NCBI GenBank assembly: GCA_035048815.1
Contig: JAUCBN010000035.1
Span: forward strand, 17,000,501-17,064,500
Origin: Abelmoschus esculentus
Lineage: Eukaryota > Streptophyta > Magnoliopsida > Malvales > Malvaceae
Reading direction: 5' to 3'
Length of the DNA stretch: 64,000 bases
Position numbers and translations under genes: made by a program. Positions 1 to 11,525 of the stretch are shown here, piece by piece (the stretch's first letter is position 1; the number at the start of each line of letters is the position of its first letter). Under the pieces are notes generated by a model that did no database searches, was not told where the DNA came from, and saw only the letters and a list, made by a program, of their open reading frames with translations.

Positions 1-1523
1 ATGCCAAAATCTTCCGATACATTCCCTGTAAGTTGGTTGTGTTCAAGCCGAACTCTGTATAAGCTGGTCCAGTTCTTCAAGCTTCTTGGGATTGGACCTG
101 TGATATAGTTGTTATGTGCAGTAAAATTTTCAAGTACTCCTCCAAGGCACACCTGCATTGGTAAATGTCCGGTCAAGTAGTTTTCACCAAGTAGAAGTGT
201 TTTCAAACTTGTAAGATTGTCCATCTCTGCTGGAATGAAACCACTAAGCCTGTTGATGAACAGCTTCAAGATAACAAGGTCGGTCAAGTTTCCGATAGAA
301 GCCGGAATTTCACCAGTAAGACTGTTGTTGTATAAATTAAGCTCATCAAGGGAACTCAGCATTCCGATTTCTTTCGGTATGGACCCCGAAATTTCATTGT
401 TAACAAGGCTAAGATAAGATAACTTGGTTAAGTTTCCAATAGATGTTGGAATTTCACCACTAAAATTATTAGTGGACAGATCAATCCCTTCAAGGGAGCC
501 TAGCTTTCCAATCTCTTTCGGTATGGATCCCGAAATGTTATTGTTAAAAAGGGTAAGATAAGACAAGCTGGCCAAGTTTCCAATGGAGGAAGGGAGAGAA
601 CCGGCCAGATAATTTTCAGACAGGTCAAGTTCATTCAAGGACTTCAACAATCCGATTCGTTGAGTTATAGAACCAGAAAGATTGTTTAAGTACAAGTAAA
701 GAAAGAGCAGGTTTGTCAAGTTTCCAATAGAAGCAGGAATTTCACCAACAAGACTGTTCTTGTGCAAATAAAGCTCTTCAAGGGAACTTAAGTTCCCAAT
801 TTCTTTCGGTATGCACCCGGAAATTTCATTTTCGGAAAGTCGAAGATCAGATAAGTTGGTTAAGTTTCCGATTTCTTTCGGTATGGATCCCGAAATTTTG
901 TTACTAAAAAGGTTAAGATAAGATAAGTTGACTAAGTTTCCAATAGAATGAGGGAGAGAACCAACCAGATCATTTTCAGAGATGTCAAGTTCATTCAGGG
1001 ACTTCAACATTCCGATTTGGCGAGGTATAGAACCCGAGAGCTTGTTTATGCATAAGTACAGAAAGATCAGGTCTGTCAAGTTTCCTATAGGACTAGGAAT
1101 TTCACCAGAAAGATAGTTGTAAGACAGGTCAAGGTATGTTAATCTAGACAGGCTGCCAACATCTGATGGAATGGTTCCTTTAAGATAATTATAGCTTAGA
1201 TCAAGAACAGTAAGTTTAGGGAAAGAAGAGAAGCTAAAGCCATGAAGTGTACCTTTCAAACCGGCACTCGAAAGGTTTAAATGAGTAACACTTGCAGACT
1301 TGTCACAAACGATCCCGGTCCAGTTACAGGCACCGTTTCCGTCCCAAGAAGAAAGGAAAGATTGGCTTTGCTTATCAAGACTGGCCCTCCATTTTAGAAG
1401 AGCTTCAGCTTCTATCAGTGTCGGTGATGATTCATCCCTAAAAGTTGCAAAAACAGAATCAAAGACATGGGAAGAAGAGAGCAGCTGCAGGGTGAAGAAG
1501 ACCCTGAATGTGACAGATACCAT
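1..1523 (-). CDS. LRR receptor-like kinase, MIK2-like, 5' part only
   Basis: One open frame runs from the ATG at 1523 to the window edge (about 507 codons), so the C-terminal half, including any membrane segment and kinase, lies outside. The N-terminus MVSVTFRVFFTLQLLSSS is a signal peptide. It is followed by an LRRNT-type cap (EAEALLKWRASLD, then CNWTGIVCD) and about sixteen 24-residue plant-type LRRs of the form LxxLxLxxNxLSGxIPxxIGNL. The phrase SGSIPKEIG recurs at 72-bp multiples, which shows internal LRR duplication. Cap and LRR sequence resemble MDIS1-interacting receptor kinase 2-like proteins, which perceive peptides at the plasma membrane. The kinase itself is not seen, so a receptor-like protein without a kinase remains possible. 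No stop or frameshift occurs in the visible part, and the ATG lies about 65 bp downstream of a TATA box. Confidence 0.88.
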   Translation of the reverse strand, partial: MVSVTFRVFFTLQLLSSSHVFDSVFATFRDESSPTLIEAEALLKWRASLDKQSQSFLSSWDGNGACNWTGIVCDKSASVTHLNLSSAGLKGTLHGFSFSSFPKLTVLDLSYNYLKGTIPSDVGSLSRLTYLDLSYNYLSGEIPSPIGNLTDLIFLYLCINKLSGSIPRQIGMLKSLNELDISENDLVGSLPHSIGNLVNLSYLNLFSNKISGSIPKEIGNLTNLSDLRLSENEISGCIPKEIGNLSSLEELYLHKNSLVGEIPASIGNLTNLLFLYLYLNNLSGSITQRIGLLKSLNELDLSENYLAGSLPSSIGNLASLSYLTLFNNNISGSIPKEIGKLGSLEGIDLSTNNFSGEIPTSIGNLTKLSYLSLVNNEISGSIPKEIGMLSSLDELNLYNNSLTGEIPASIGNLTDLVILKLFINRLSGFIPAEMDNLTSLKTLLLGENYLTGHLPMQVCLGGVLENFTAHNNYITGPIPRSLKNWTSLYRVRLEHNQLTGNVSEDFG

Positions 1524-1585
1524 AGCTTAAGTCTAAAGGGAAACTAGTTGCTGGGAATATGATTCTGAATGAAGAATGAGTATTA

Positions 1586-1594
1586 CATTTATAG
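1586..1594 (-). promoter_or_regulatory. TATA box of the LRR receptor gene
   Basis: On the minus strand the sequence reads CTATAAATG, 63-71 bp upstream of the LRR kinase ATG. This is a normal TATA-to-start spacing for a plant gene with a short leader. Assigned by position and sequence only. Confidence 0.5.
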
Positions 1595-2309
1595 CCTACA
1601 TCCAACTGTTTATAGTCTCAATTTATAAACTGTCCAATTGCAATCAGACATTTAAGACAGAAGCGCATGGTCACAATTGAAATCTATGCTGGTGACATGC
1701 TGCTTCATATCCCACTTTTGATATTGCTTCTGGACCTAATTTCACCTGTTTATAGTCACAATTGAAACCAATGACTTGGAAGAATGATTCTGAGTCACAA
1801 GACACAGTGCAATGCAACCTTCCCCATGGTCCTGAGATGACACATCCGCTGTTCCGAGTCCAGCCTTGGATCCACATTTTTTCGAGCTGAATGAAGATAA
1901 CTGTGTTTACGACGTCGAAAACAACCACAATCCCAGAATTTATCTTCATGTTTCCGATCAGTAGAGCAAAGAGAAAAGAGGATGAGTCCAAAAATCACAA
2001 GTTGTATGGAGAATTCATCATCTATTTAAAGGAAAAAATTAAATTTTAGATGATTTTACATTTGGTGTTAATCAAACTCTATGTTGGAGATGGCAAGTAA
2101 CCCCGTTTCAAGTATCTGATACATCTCAGGTACGGGGACGATCGATAATTAATGGGTATAGGTGAAATTCGTCGGGAACGTTCACCCATTTTTTGGACGT
2201 TTCGAGAACGCATGTGACCTGCACATGTTGTCCCCAAGATTGTGTTTTTGACTTTTTAATTAAAAAATCTCTAAAATAAGACCTAATTAAATAAAAATCT
2301 TCATTCTAC
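1595..2309. other. Upstream region of the LRR gene, no gene recognised
   Basis: Two overlapping minus-strand frames (1671-1998) are open but resemble no family I know, and their codon content is not convincing. Short near-copies of the phrase TCACAATTGAAA occur at about 1670 and 1752, suggesting a small local duplication. The region is best treated as promoter and spacer. Confidence 0.4.
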
Positions 2310-2538
2310 CGAGATCTGAAAAAATTATACGGTGAACCTTATTCATCACGTCATCCATGGTTCCAAGTAATCAGGACCGTTGATTTTAATTTTTTTCAAG
2401 TGAATCATCACCGCTTTCCTACATGGATTTAGTGGATGGGTAGTTATTAGGTGATTATTTAAAGATCAACGGTCCTGATTACTTGGACCATGAATGACGT
2501 GGTGAACAAGATTCACCGTATAATCTCTCCGAGATCTG
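2310..2538. mobile_element. Mutator-type MITE (family A, copy 1) with 9-bp target duplication
   Basis: A 211-bp element at 2319-2529 has long terminal inverted repeats: AAATTATACGGTGAA at the left is mirrored by TTCACCGTATAAT at the right. The inverted arms continue inward through the phrase ATCAGGACCGTTGAT and its complement. It is flanked by the direct repeat CGAGATCTG (2310-2318 and 2530-2538). A 9-bp duplication is typical of Mutator-superfamily insertion. There is no coding capacity. A second copy of identical length lies at 50152-50362. Confidence 0.85.
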
Positions 2539-2539
2539 A

Positions 2540-4440
2540 GACCTAGCTTCCGCCTTCCTGTTGGGGCTGCGTTGGTTGCCTTCATCTTCTCTAAAATAAG
2601 ATTGTGATTTATTTATGTATTTTATTTTTAAATTTTTATTTATAATTTTATATATATATATTTATAATTTTAATATTTTTATATGTCGTACCTTTGTCGT
2701 CCTCGTATCCTATAATTTTAAAAAATATCGTTTTTTATCTTTATCTTTATCTTCATCTTCACCCCATATTTATCTATTTGTCCGTATGAATGCAACATAA
2801 ACCATAGACCAATCTTAAGTGTGCTTAGGGAATAAGCAGTCACTTAGCCATTAAACCAAGCACAACTTTGAGTTATAAAACACTAAATTTAATATTTATG
2901 TTCTATTTTTATATTTATTCTTTCAATTATATATATATAATCATCAAATTAATTTCTTATATAATTTTAAATTTTAAATTCTAAATGTTAAACTCTAAAC
3001 CCTAAATCCAAACATTAAATAATAATTATATATATAATCATCAAATTAATTTCACATATATAACTTTGAAACCCTAAATATTAAACCTCAAACCATAAAC
3101 TCTAATTTTTAAATTATAATAAAAATTTATATAACATTTTAAGGTTTTGTGTTTAGTATTTAGGGTTATGATTTAGAATTTATGGTTATATATGAAAAAT
3201 TAATTCGATTATTATATATGTAAAATTAACGTTAAGGGTTTAAAATTTAAGGTTATATATGTAAAATTAAGATTTAGAGTTTGATGTTTAGAATTTAAGG
3301 TTTAAGAATGTATATATGAAATTAGTTTTTAGGGTTTAGAATTTAAATTTTTATGATTTGGTGTTTAAAATTTAGAATCTGGATTTATGATTATATACGT
3401 AAAAATAATTTTATAATTATATACGTAAAAGAATAAATAAAAAAAATAAAATAGAAACATTTAAAAATACAGTTATCATATTAAACATTTTAGAATATAT
3501 GCATCTCATCAATCAATTATCTTGCATGTTCAATCCGTTATATTGATGTATCATATGGGATGAGTACGACGGTAACACTTATATAAATTAAGATAAAAAA
3601 ATAAATTAAAAATGTATTAAGATACGAATAAAATTAATTTAAAAATATAATCGAACTGAAATTTGTTGCATAGAGGAATGACTCCAATCAAAATAATTCA
3701 GATTCCTTAAGTACACACGTAAAATGCAATTCTTTTAAGTTTAGGATCCGACACGGAATTCAAACTCGATAGGTTTCGATCCGATCCGATTAGGTCGTAT
3801 TTTTTGATAAAAAATTTGGGTTCAGATCAGGTCAAGTTGATTTTTTTTTTAAGAGTGATTTTGGATCGGATTGAGTTTGGGTTTAGGGTGAAAAAAACCT
3901 GATCCGACTCGTGAGTACGATTTTTCATATATATTTTAATGATATTTGCAATAATAATCTCTCTTTATATATATTTTATACAATTAGGTTACTAAAATTA
4001 ATTTTTTTACAATTAAGTTCTTAAATTTTATTTTTTATAATTAAATCCTTAAAATTTAAATTTTTTAATAATTCGGATCTGTTCAGATTTTAAAGTTTAA
4101 AAATCAAGTCATTCGAGTTAGATTTTTCATTCTAAACTCAGGTCAGGTACGAATAGACCAAAAATCCAATCTGACCTGTGCCCATATCTGTTTAAGTTCA
4201 ACTCATACTCTTGCTCTGATTCGGGAACGACGGTGAAGCAAGAGGTTACGGTAAGCGAGTGGAGTTGGAGAATGAAGGGACCAAAACGTTAAATTCTTAA
4301 AATTTGGGTAACCATTTAGGTATTTTACCCTTTTAACAAATACTTTTACCTTATTAATTGAAAAACACGAGAGAAAACAAAAAAAAAAATCCTGCTCAAT
4401 TGCTCATAGCCAATTACTCAAGGACATATATATATATGAT
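2540..4440. other. AT-rich spacer with a degenerate foldback of telomere-like motifs
   Basis: No gene is supported here. Between about 2930 and 3460 the sequence folds back on itself. The left half carries AAACCCTAAA-type motifs and the phrase TCATCAAATTAATTTC twice, while the right half carries TTTAGGGTT-type motifs and the complementary phrase. This looks like a decayed long-inverted-repeat element. The rest (3600-4200) is low-complexity AT-rich sequence with weakly repeated phrases such as GATCCGACTCG and GATCCGATCCGATT. Confidence 0.5.
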
Positions 4441-4480
4441 AAAATCTTATCATTCAAGTATTCCTCTTTTGCCCTTCCTC

Positions 4481-4490
4481 TAGGGTTTCT
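4481..4490 (+). promoter_or_regulatory. Telobox-like element in the KH gene leader
   Basis: TCTAGGGTTT lies about 20 bp before the ATG of the KH-domain gene. AAACCCTA teloboxes near the start are common in plant genes for translation and RNA-handling proteins. No clear TATA box is assigned, although an AT-repeat lies just upstream at about 4425-4440. Confidence 0.35.
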
Positions 4491-4506
4491 CTCTCGCAAA
4501 CAGAAA

Positions 4507-7500
4507 ATGGCGGACGAAGCACACTACTCTTTAGGTCTCGATTCCGGCAGCAACAAGCGTAAATACGATGACGAAGCACCGCCGTATTCTGGTGGTAAGA
4601 GGCCTACAAGTTTCTCCTCCCCAGATTCGGCTCCTCCTTCCTACAACAGCGTTCCGCCGCCGCTCGACGGTATCGAGATGGCCAAGCAGCGAGCTCAAGA
4701 GATTGCTGCTCGCCTCACTGCCTCCGTCGCCTATGCTGCCGCTGAACCGAAGCGCCCTCGTGTCGAAAATGGCTCTGGCGGTGGATTTGATTACGAGAAG
4801 GGATTTAGCTCCGCTCCTTCTGGTATAATTTTTTTTGCTTTCATTTTTTGAAGGGGATTGTTGCATATATGATTTTTGTATTCAGAGTTTCGAGCTTTTA
4901 ATAATTTTAAATATCTTTTGACTTCTGCTCTTCGCAAGATACTTGTAGTTTAGATATTTCTTTTGAAAGTCGATGCATAGCGTTAAGAAATTAGAAAGTG
5001 TTGATATAACCTCTTGCCAATCTTTAAGGAGATAGTTGATTCTAGGATTTTGTGTTGAGCTTCAAGCTTTTAAAAATATAGAATAGTTTTTTGATTTTTT
5101 TTTGTTTTTATGATGCTTATAGTTTAGTAATGGCTTTTGAAGAATGATGCATAGATTAATGGAATTGCAATTGATTTTATACAGATAAAAAGCCTCTGTC
5201 AAATTCTACTCCTTCAGCTATACCTGTTTCTTATGATAGCTACCACGGTAGTAGCGAAAAGATTGACATTCCTCAAAATAGGGTCGGTGTTATAATTGGG
5301 AAAGCTGGAGAAACCATTAAATATCTTCAACTACAATCTGGGGCAAAGATTCAGGTCCAAAGGGATAATGATGCAGACCCTAATTCTGTGACTAGGCCTG
5401 TAGAGCTCATGGGTACTGCTGAACAAATAGCTAAGGCAGAGCAGTTGATAAATGATGTTCTAGCTGAGGTACTTCAGCCTGCCATTTTTAATTATGTCAA
5501 ATTGATATACTGCTCTCTTGCTGATTATGAGCAATTTGATTTATACCCTTTAATCTTTTGTTAAGGCTGAAGCAGGGGGTTCTGGCATGGTTTCTCGACG
5601 AATGACAGGACAGGCTGGAAGTGAACATTTTGAAATGAAGATCCTGAGTAATAAGGTATACCAGTGTAATAGTATTACTAAACTTCATTGGTTTTGATTG
5701 AATAATAATATTAATACATGCATTATTTCAGGTTGGACTGGTGATTGGTAAAGGTGGTGAAACGATTAAAAACATGCAAGCTAGAACTGGAGCTCGAATT
5801 CAGGTTTGAATCTCACTGCCTTCTGTATTTAAAGTTATTAACTAGATACATCACTGTTTTTCTAATTTTCACATGCTTGTATATTCTAATAAATTGGTTC
5901 ATTATACATTGCTCCTTTGAGTCTTGTTGTAGTTAATGTACATCATAATTTGCGCAGGTGATACCATTGCACCTGCCCCCAGGTGATACATCAACAGAAA
6001 GGACAGTACACATTGATGGGACAAGTGAACAGATTAAGCATGCAAGAGAATTGGTTGATGAGGTCATAAGTGAGGTATTTTCGATATGGATGTTGGGAGG
6101 AAAGCATTTCCTCAATGTAAATTATGTCTGCTCCTTTTTTATGAATCACTTGTGCTTGTTTTGTACTGTTAACATATATGCCTACTGCGGTGGATTCCAT
6201 CAGTTATATGCCAAACAATTCTTATTGTGCTTAATTTGACTTATTGGGATCTTTTGGCTAGTCTTTACAACGTTAATAAATATAGGATCTTTGAAATTTC
6301 ATTTTTATTTAGTCTTTCTACATTAGACTAAGATATTTCATTGTTTAGGATTTTGTAGAGCTATTCCTTGTATGTTCAATTATGGGCAAAACCGTTTTTT
6401 CTTTTATGGGTTAAATTGTTACTCTATTTTGTGTTAATTATTCTTAAATATATATCCTTGTATTACAACCTTCCAATCATTTATCCTGTCAATATTTTGA
6501 AAATACCCCAATTATTTATCAAATTCTTAGATTTTCTTGTACATCTATAGAAATGTTGAGGAAAAATATGACTACGCACACGCGGATTATACTATTATTC
6601 TAGTATTATGCTGAATAATTCTCCTGGAGTTCCTACTGCGATCCCATTGTAGTTATTCAATCTTTCTGAGATATTGATTGGATTTTATATTATCATATCT
6701 CTCTCTTCGTCCCTTTGTTCCCCACTTGTAAAATCTTAAGAGTTGCAGACATTTTTTTGTGGCGACCCTTGTTACTATCACAGCTGGTTGTGAAACTGTT
6801 GTAGGTGTCAAATGACCAAATGGAAGATGAGCAGGTCCTCTACTTTTTAAGAATGATGGTTATTGTCCTTTAGTTTTCCTGAAGTTAAGATAAAAATATT
6901 GAAGTTATATCACCATAAAGGAGGAAGTCCTTGTCCATGTTGTGATATGACATAAATTGAGTCTGACCACAAGTCGGTGATCTTGTCTAAATGCCATATA
7001 ATCATTATACAAGTATATGTCTATAATGCTTTTTCCCTATCTTTGGTTTAGAGATTTTTAGGATATGTTTGCAGTGATAGCATTGGGTTAATGCATGTCG
7101 ATTGATCTTTTTAGGTTGTAATTCCTTATTTGATACTTCTATTTGTTACAATGTGTCAGTTGGATTCTTGGATAGATGTTGTATAGTGAACTTTTAACTG
7201 TTTCTTGCCTCTATATGGAAATAGTGCCAATAGTTTCTTTTATGATGGTGTAAAAGCTTCTATTAGTATTTGTCGGGTTCTTTTTCTATTTTTTGCACCC
7301 ATTCACTTCAAATAGGGAAATGATGGGCTTCTGCTGGAGTAAACTCAATAATCCCTCCGACCATACGGTATGTGGGCATAACTCTTCATAGTTTATGGTA
7401 TAGTGCAAATCCATTAAATTCACTGAACATGTTTTTCTTAATTTTGTTTTTATGTTGATATCGATACTTGCTATTCAGATATTTTGTATATATGCATGTT

Positions 7501-8658
7501 GTATATGAATGCATATTCTATTATGCTGAATGTGTTTTTGTGCCACTGTCATTGGAAAGTCTACTTGGGTTAATTTGAGGAAACAATTTTGTGCAGAACC
7601 GTATGAGAAATCCTGCTATGGGTGGAGGATATCAACAGCAAGGTGGCTATGGGGCACGACCACCCTCAAGCTGGGGCCAAGGGGCTCCTCCTATGCAGCA
7701 ACCTGGCTATGGTTATATGCAGCCTGGGGCATATCCTGGCCCATCACCACAATACAGCATGTCACAGCCTTCATACGGGGGATATCCTTCCCAACCATCA
7801 TCTGGTGGATATGCCTCTGGTTGGGACCAGTCATCCGTACCACCAAACCAGCCAAACTCTGCTGTAGGTGGTTATGATTACTATAATCAGCAACCTTCTT
7901 CACAGCAGCAGCAAAACCCAGGTGATTCAGCAACTTCGGCAAATAACAGTGGCTACAATTACGGTCAACCTCCAGCTTCTAGTTATATGCAACCAGGACA
8001 AGGTTATTCTCAGGATGGCTATGGTGGCTACCATGCGGCTCCACAATCAGGTTATGGGCAACCATCATCCTATGATCAACAAGGTTATAGTACTGCACCG
8101 AGCTATGGTAATGCAACAAATCCTGTACAAGGGGATTCAGGTCAGGCACCTACATCTACCCAACAATCTGCAATGGGTCAACAAGGAGGTACCCAATCCG
8201 AGTACGGGATGCCGCCAACTTCCCAAACTGGCTATGGGAACCAACCACCGGCTCAATCTGGTTATGGAACTGGATATGGCCCACCTCAAACGCAGAAACC
8301 TCTAGCCAATCCCCCCGTGTATGGGCAGGCTCAGCAGTCACCTAGCACTCCAGGAAGTTATGGCCAACCTGGATATCAGTCACAGGCACATCCACCATCT
8401 TCTGGTTATGGTCAACCGTCAAGCTATGGTGCTGCGTCTGCCAAACCTGGTTACGGAGTCCCATCCTATGGAGCAGCAGCAGCCAACCAGCCTGGTTACG
8501 GAGCACCATATAACACCTCTTATGGTGGCAGTTACTCACAGCCTCCAACATATCCTACTGACGACAATGCCAGCAGCGTCGCACACGGAACTTACGAAGC
8601 ACCAGCATCTAAAACCGGTGAACAAGGTGGAACTGCCAAGGCATCGCCCCAAAGTTGA
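4507..8658 (+). CDS. Two-KH-domain RNA/ssDNA-binding protein, FUBP-like
   Basis: Six coding exons join in frame: 4507-4822, 5185-5468, 5566-5655, 5732-5803, 5958-6074 and 7597-8658, giving 646 residues. All junctions are GT-AG. KH1 lies in exon 2 with the GxxG loop IIGKAGETIK. KH2 is split over exons 3-5 with loop VIGKGGETIK. The N-terminus MADEAHYSLGLDSGSNKRK has a basic, nuclear-signal-like run. The last 350 residues are Gly/Gln/Ser/Tyr-rich with repeated GYGQPSSY-like phrases, a prion-like low-complexity tail resembling the Tyr-rich tails of far-upstream-element-binding proteins. The family binds single-stranded nucleic acid and acts in transcription or RNA processing; the specific targets are unknown. 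Intron 5 is long (1522 bp) with no gene inside. The 3' UTR may hold a 71-bp intron (8671-8741). Confidence 0.9.
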
Positions 8659-8742
8659 TTCGAGTTGGAGGTGAGTTTGTTGAATGCAACTTTATAATTT
8701 TGGATACCATACTTGATATAGAATGGTTTATTATTTTGCAGT

Positions 8743-9440
8743 AGTTTTATGACCATGGTAGTGTTTTAATTAGCTCTAAATGGTATTTGGATTTGGTTTA
8801 TTTGTGTTGCTTTAGTTTACTTTTGGTTTAAATCATTGAACTAAACATGCTTGTTATGAGTAGTTTATTTTAGAAGATGCATTTGGGCCAAAACCCACCA
8901 CTCTATTCTTCTACATCCTCTACCAGGCAGATCCAAATAAGAAGAAAAATAAAATTTAAACTTGAGTTTTTATTGAAACCGGTACATATAATAAGTGAAT
9001 TAATTTTAATTTGAATTTAAATTATTATGTTAATTTGAATTAAAGGACTAAGTTTGGATTCTTATTTGAAGAAAAATTAAACATTTAGTTCAAATCCAAC
9101 TATCGAAATTTATGTATACCAAAATAAGTAGAATATCGTTAGACACGTAAGAAAAATTAGGATAATTGTTCATATAATGTTGTTAGAAAATGATATTTGA
9201 AGTAAGACGTTTGATAAATTATTTATTTATTTAGGTATAAAATTATTACTTCAATAAAATATTCAATGAAAATTTTATTCTATTGGAGTTAAATTAAAAC
9301 ATAAACATTTAAAATAAAATAAACTTATACTCTAAAAATTTAAAAGAATTTAAGTAGGACAATTGCCCACCCTTTGCCCTCGTATATTATTATCTAAGCA
9401 AAGAAGCCCCAAAAAATATATATATAAAAAACAATCAATG
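8743..9440. other. 3' UTR and AT-rich spacer after the KH gene
   Basis: The stretch begins with the likely 3' UTR of the KH gene and continues as AT-rich sequence without open frames of note. Nothing else is recognised. Confidence 0.4.
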
Positions 9441-9442
9441 TC

Positions 9443-9473
9443 TCTAGGGTTTTCTATGAACTCCTATATAAAT
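9443..9473 (+). promoter_or_regulatory. Telobox plus TATA box of an unassigned transcription unit
   Basis: TCTAGGGTTTTC (telobox, about 9442-9454) is followed after 10 bp by a TATA box (CTATATAAATGG, about 9464-9475). This pairing is typical of plant genes for small nucleolar RNAs and ribosomal proteins. No protein-coding gene follows, so a non-coding transcript is the best inference. Confidence 0.4.
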
Positions 9474-9823
9474 GGAAGTTTCCGCACTTTAAGCCTACAT
9501 CTCATTATACTCATTTAAGTGTCATCCCATGTCTTCACATCTGATTAAGATCCTGAAGCCTCCAATCCTTCTTATTTAGTTCTCAGTCAGTTCAATGCTC
9601 AATGTAGCAGAATTCCATGGACTTACATCCTATAGGTAAATGCTATATATTTCATGTCTTTTGTATAACATTATTATTCGGCTACCTTTGTTCTAACAAT
9701 GATCGAAATTCATCCTTCAAATTAAATAAAACCCACATTTTTAAACTTGATTTTCTTTGAAATTATGCTACGTTTAGGCTGTTTTTGTTTTAGTTTTAGA
9801 AGGGTTAAGTACATTATGTGCAG

Positions 9824-10137
9824 TGGCTCCATTATTCGAGTCAACAGCAGGTTCCGATTCATGGCGACCTGACTGCCGCTTGGAGCCAATATTTAGCGAA
9901 ACGGTTGAAGACCCATGAAACTCACCGTTGTTTCATGACACAATAATCCGGTTATATTTGTTAACCAGTTGTCTCAGAGTTTAAAATTGGCATACAGTCA
10001 GACACGGGTGATTGTTGTTTCACAATAGCAATCCACCTTTTGCATTGTGCCTAAACCAAAGCTACTGTTCACAATTTGGAGAACCTTTGCTTTTCTTTAT
10101 GGTTCCTTTCAAATTAAAAGTAGCTATATTTTATCAG
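9824..10137 (+). repeat. Non-coding direct repeat, copy 1
   Basis: It aligns with 10238-10627 over most of its length, starting at TCCATTATTCGAGTCAACAG and ending near AGTAGCTATATTTTATC. The second copy is longer because of an insertion of about 90 bp in its middle. Confidence 0.75.
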
Positions 10138-10237
10138 CTGAGTGAATGATTTTCAGTTTCTGTAGATCTTTCTCATTCATGTTTTTAATTTGGATTTACT
10201 ACCAAAATTATATTTAGTGTAGGCTTGTAGATTTGGT

Positions 10238-10627
10238 TCCATTATTAGAGTCAATAGCAGGTTCTGATCCAGGTGACCTGACTGGCACTTGGAACGGTTG
10301 AAGACCCATGAAACTCAAATGTTGTTTTATGACACAATAATTCGATTATATTTGTTTGTTTGGTGTCTTTTATTGTCTAAAACTTGTCTATGTCTTAGCT
10401 TAGACAAAGCCATATTTGTTAATCAGTTGCCTTTATTCAGAGGTCTAAGATTTGATTCTCTTTTGTATAGTTAACAAGAGGCACACAGTCAGACACGGGT
10501 GTTTGTTGTTTTACAATAGCAATCCACCTTTTGCATTGTGCCTAAACCAATGCTACTTACACGATTGGAGAGATCCTTTGCTTTTCGCCATGGTTCTCTT
10601 CAAATTTAAAGTAGCTAAACTTTATCT
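10238..10627 (+). repeat. Non-coding direct repeat, copy 2
   Basis: Diverged second copy of the block at 9824-10137, starting at TCCATTATTAGAGTCAATAG and ending near AGTAGCTAAACTTTATC. Several 14-20 bp phrases are identical between copies. No coding frame is shared. Confidence 0.75.
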
Positions 10628-10629
10628 TT

Positions 10630-11520
10630 CCATCAGTCTTCCTTCGATTTATCCTTGTGGCATAGGTTAGGCAATCACTATATTAATTTGTGCAAAGGGG
10701 TGATTTTTGAAGCCTTAGGTACCAATGACATGAAGAGCTTAGTGTTGTTGCTAATGGTGGATTAGGGTTGAATAAGATATGTTTTTTCATTGGGACACTT
10801 GTTTTAATAAGGTATGGTTTCTAAATTTGGGGTATTCTTATAGGTTTTCATCTCAAGATTAATGTAGTTATATATGGTACATTTGTTGATGCTGATTTTT
10901 GAATGAGAAGATATTGTTAATACTAAATAGCATTGCGATAACAAACATCGATTTTCGAGTTATGGATCCTAGTTTCGACAATTATATTTCGAATCTATAT
11001 GTAGTTGAAACATCTTCACCTCTCTTGATCTTCATCTTTCATTCAAGAAGATCAGCAAATGTAATATTAAAGAAGCAAATTTTTAAATTAATAAAGATAT
11101 ATTGTCACATATTTTGATGAATAAACTTAAAAAAGTTATATACATACATCAAATTTAAAATTTACTTAAATATTATCTTAGATTGAACATTTCCTTTTTA
11201 CTCATTAAAGTGCAGTAACCATTTCCAATTTCCAATAAATGAAGGAGAGTCTTCAAAAGATATCCAACAAATTGAGACTTCAAATCTCTGATTTTGCAAC
11301 AGTCTTTTTCATTTGTGACACTTTTTATTAAGAAAATATCTGAAGAAACGCGTATTTCAAAACCTAGACCCCAACACATCAAAGTTTTATCATAAATCTA
11401 TTCATAGATTCAAAAACAAACCCAGAAATCAGAGTTGGGTTCCAACTTGTTCTTATTGTCTCACTCTCTCATCAGTTATTACTCATAAAATACTATTCAT
11501 TGGCAAAAGTGAATCTGTAT
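10630..11520. other. Spacer between duplicated block and SHMT gene
   Basis: AT-rich, with only short unrelated open frames. The part adjoining 11526 is the presumed 3' UTR of the SHMT gene on the minus strand. Nothing else is recognised. Confidence 0.4.
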
Positions 11521-11525
11521 CTCGC

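Larger units (their letters stand above)
9500..10630 (+). ncRNA. Possible non-coding transcription unit containing a duplicated block
   Basis: Downstream of the 9.45-kb promoter there is no long open frame. A plausible donor (TATAG/GTAAAT at 9635) and acceptor (TTATGTGCAG, ending at 9823) would give a first exon of about 9500-9634 and a second starting at 9824. From 9824 on, a block of about 310 bp is repeated as a diverged copy (9824-10137 and about 10238-10627). Both copies keep the phrases GGTTGAAGACCCATGAAACT, CAGTCAGACACGGGTG and CAATAGCAATCCACC. Conserved non-coding blocks under a telobox/TATA promoter suggest a structured RNA or RNA host gene. I could not identify snoRNA boxes, so the class is open. 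Confidence 0.25.

Noticed and set aside
1671..1998. Two overlapping minus frames upstream of the LRR gene
   Set aside because: No family resemblance, mutually overlapping, and located in the promoter region.
7597..8674. Overlapping open frames on both strands across the KH gene's last exon
   Set aside because: They are shadows of the repetitive Gly/Gln/Tyr coding exon.
9840..9870. CAGGTTCCGATTC considered as a tRNA B-box
   Set aside because: No matching A-box or cloverleaf around it; the second copy at about 10.26 kb departs further from the consensus.
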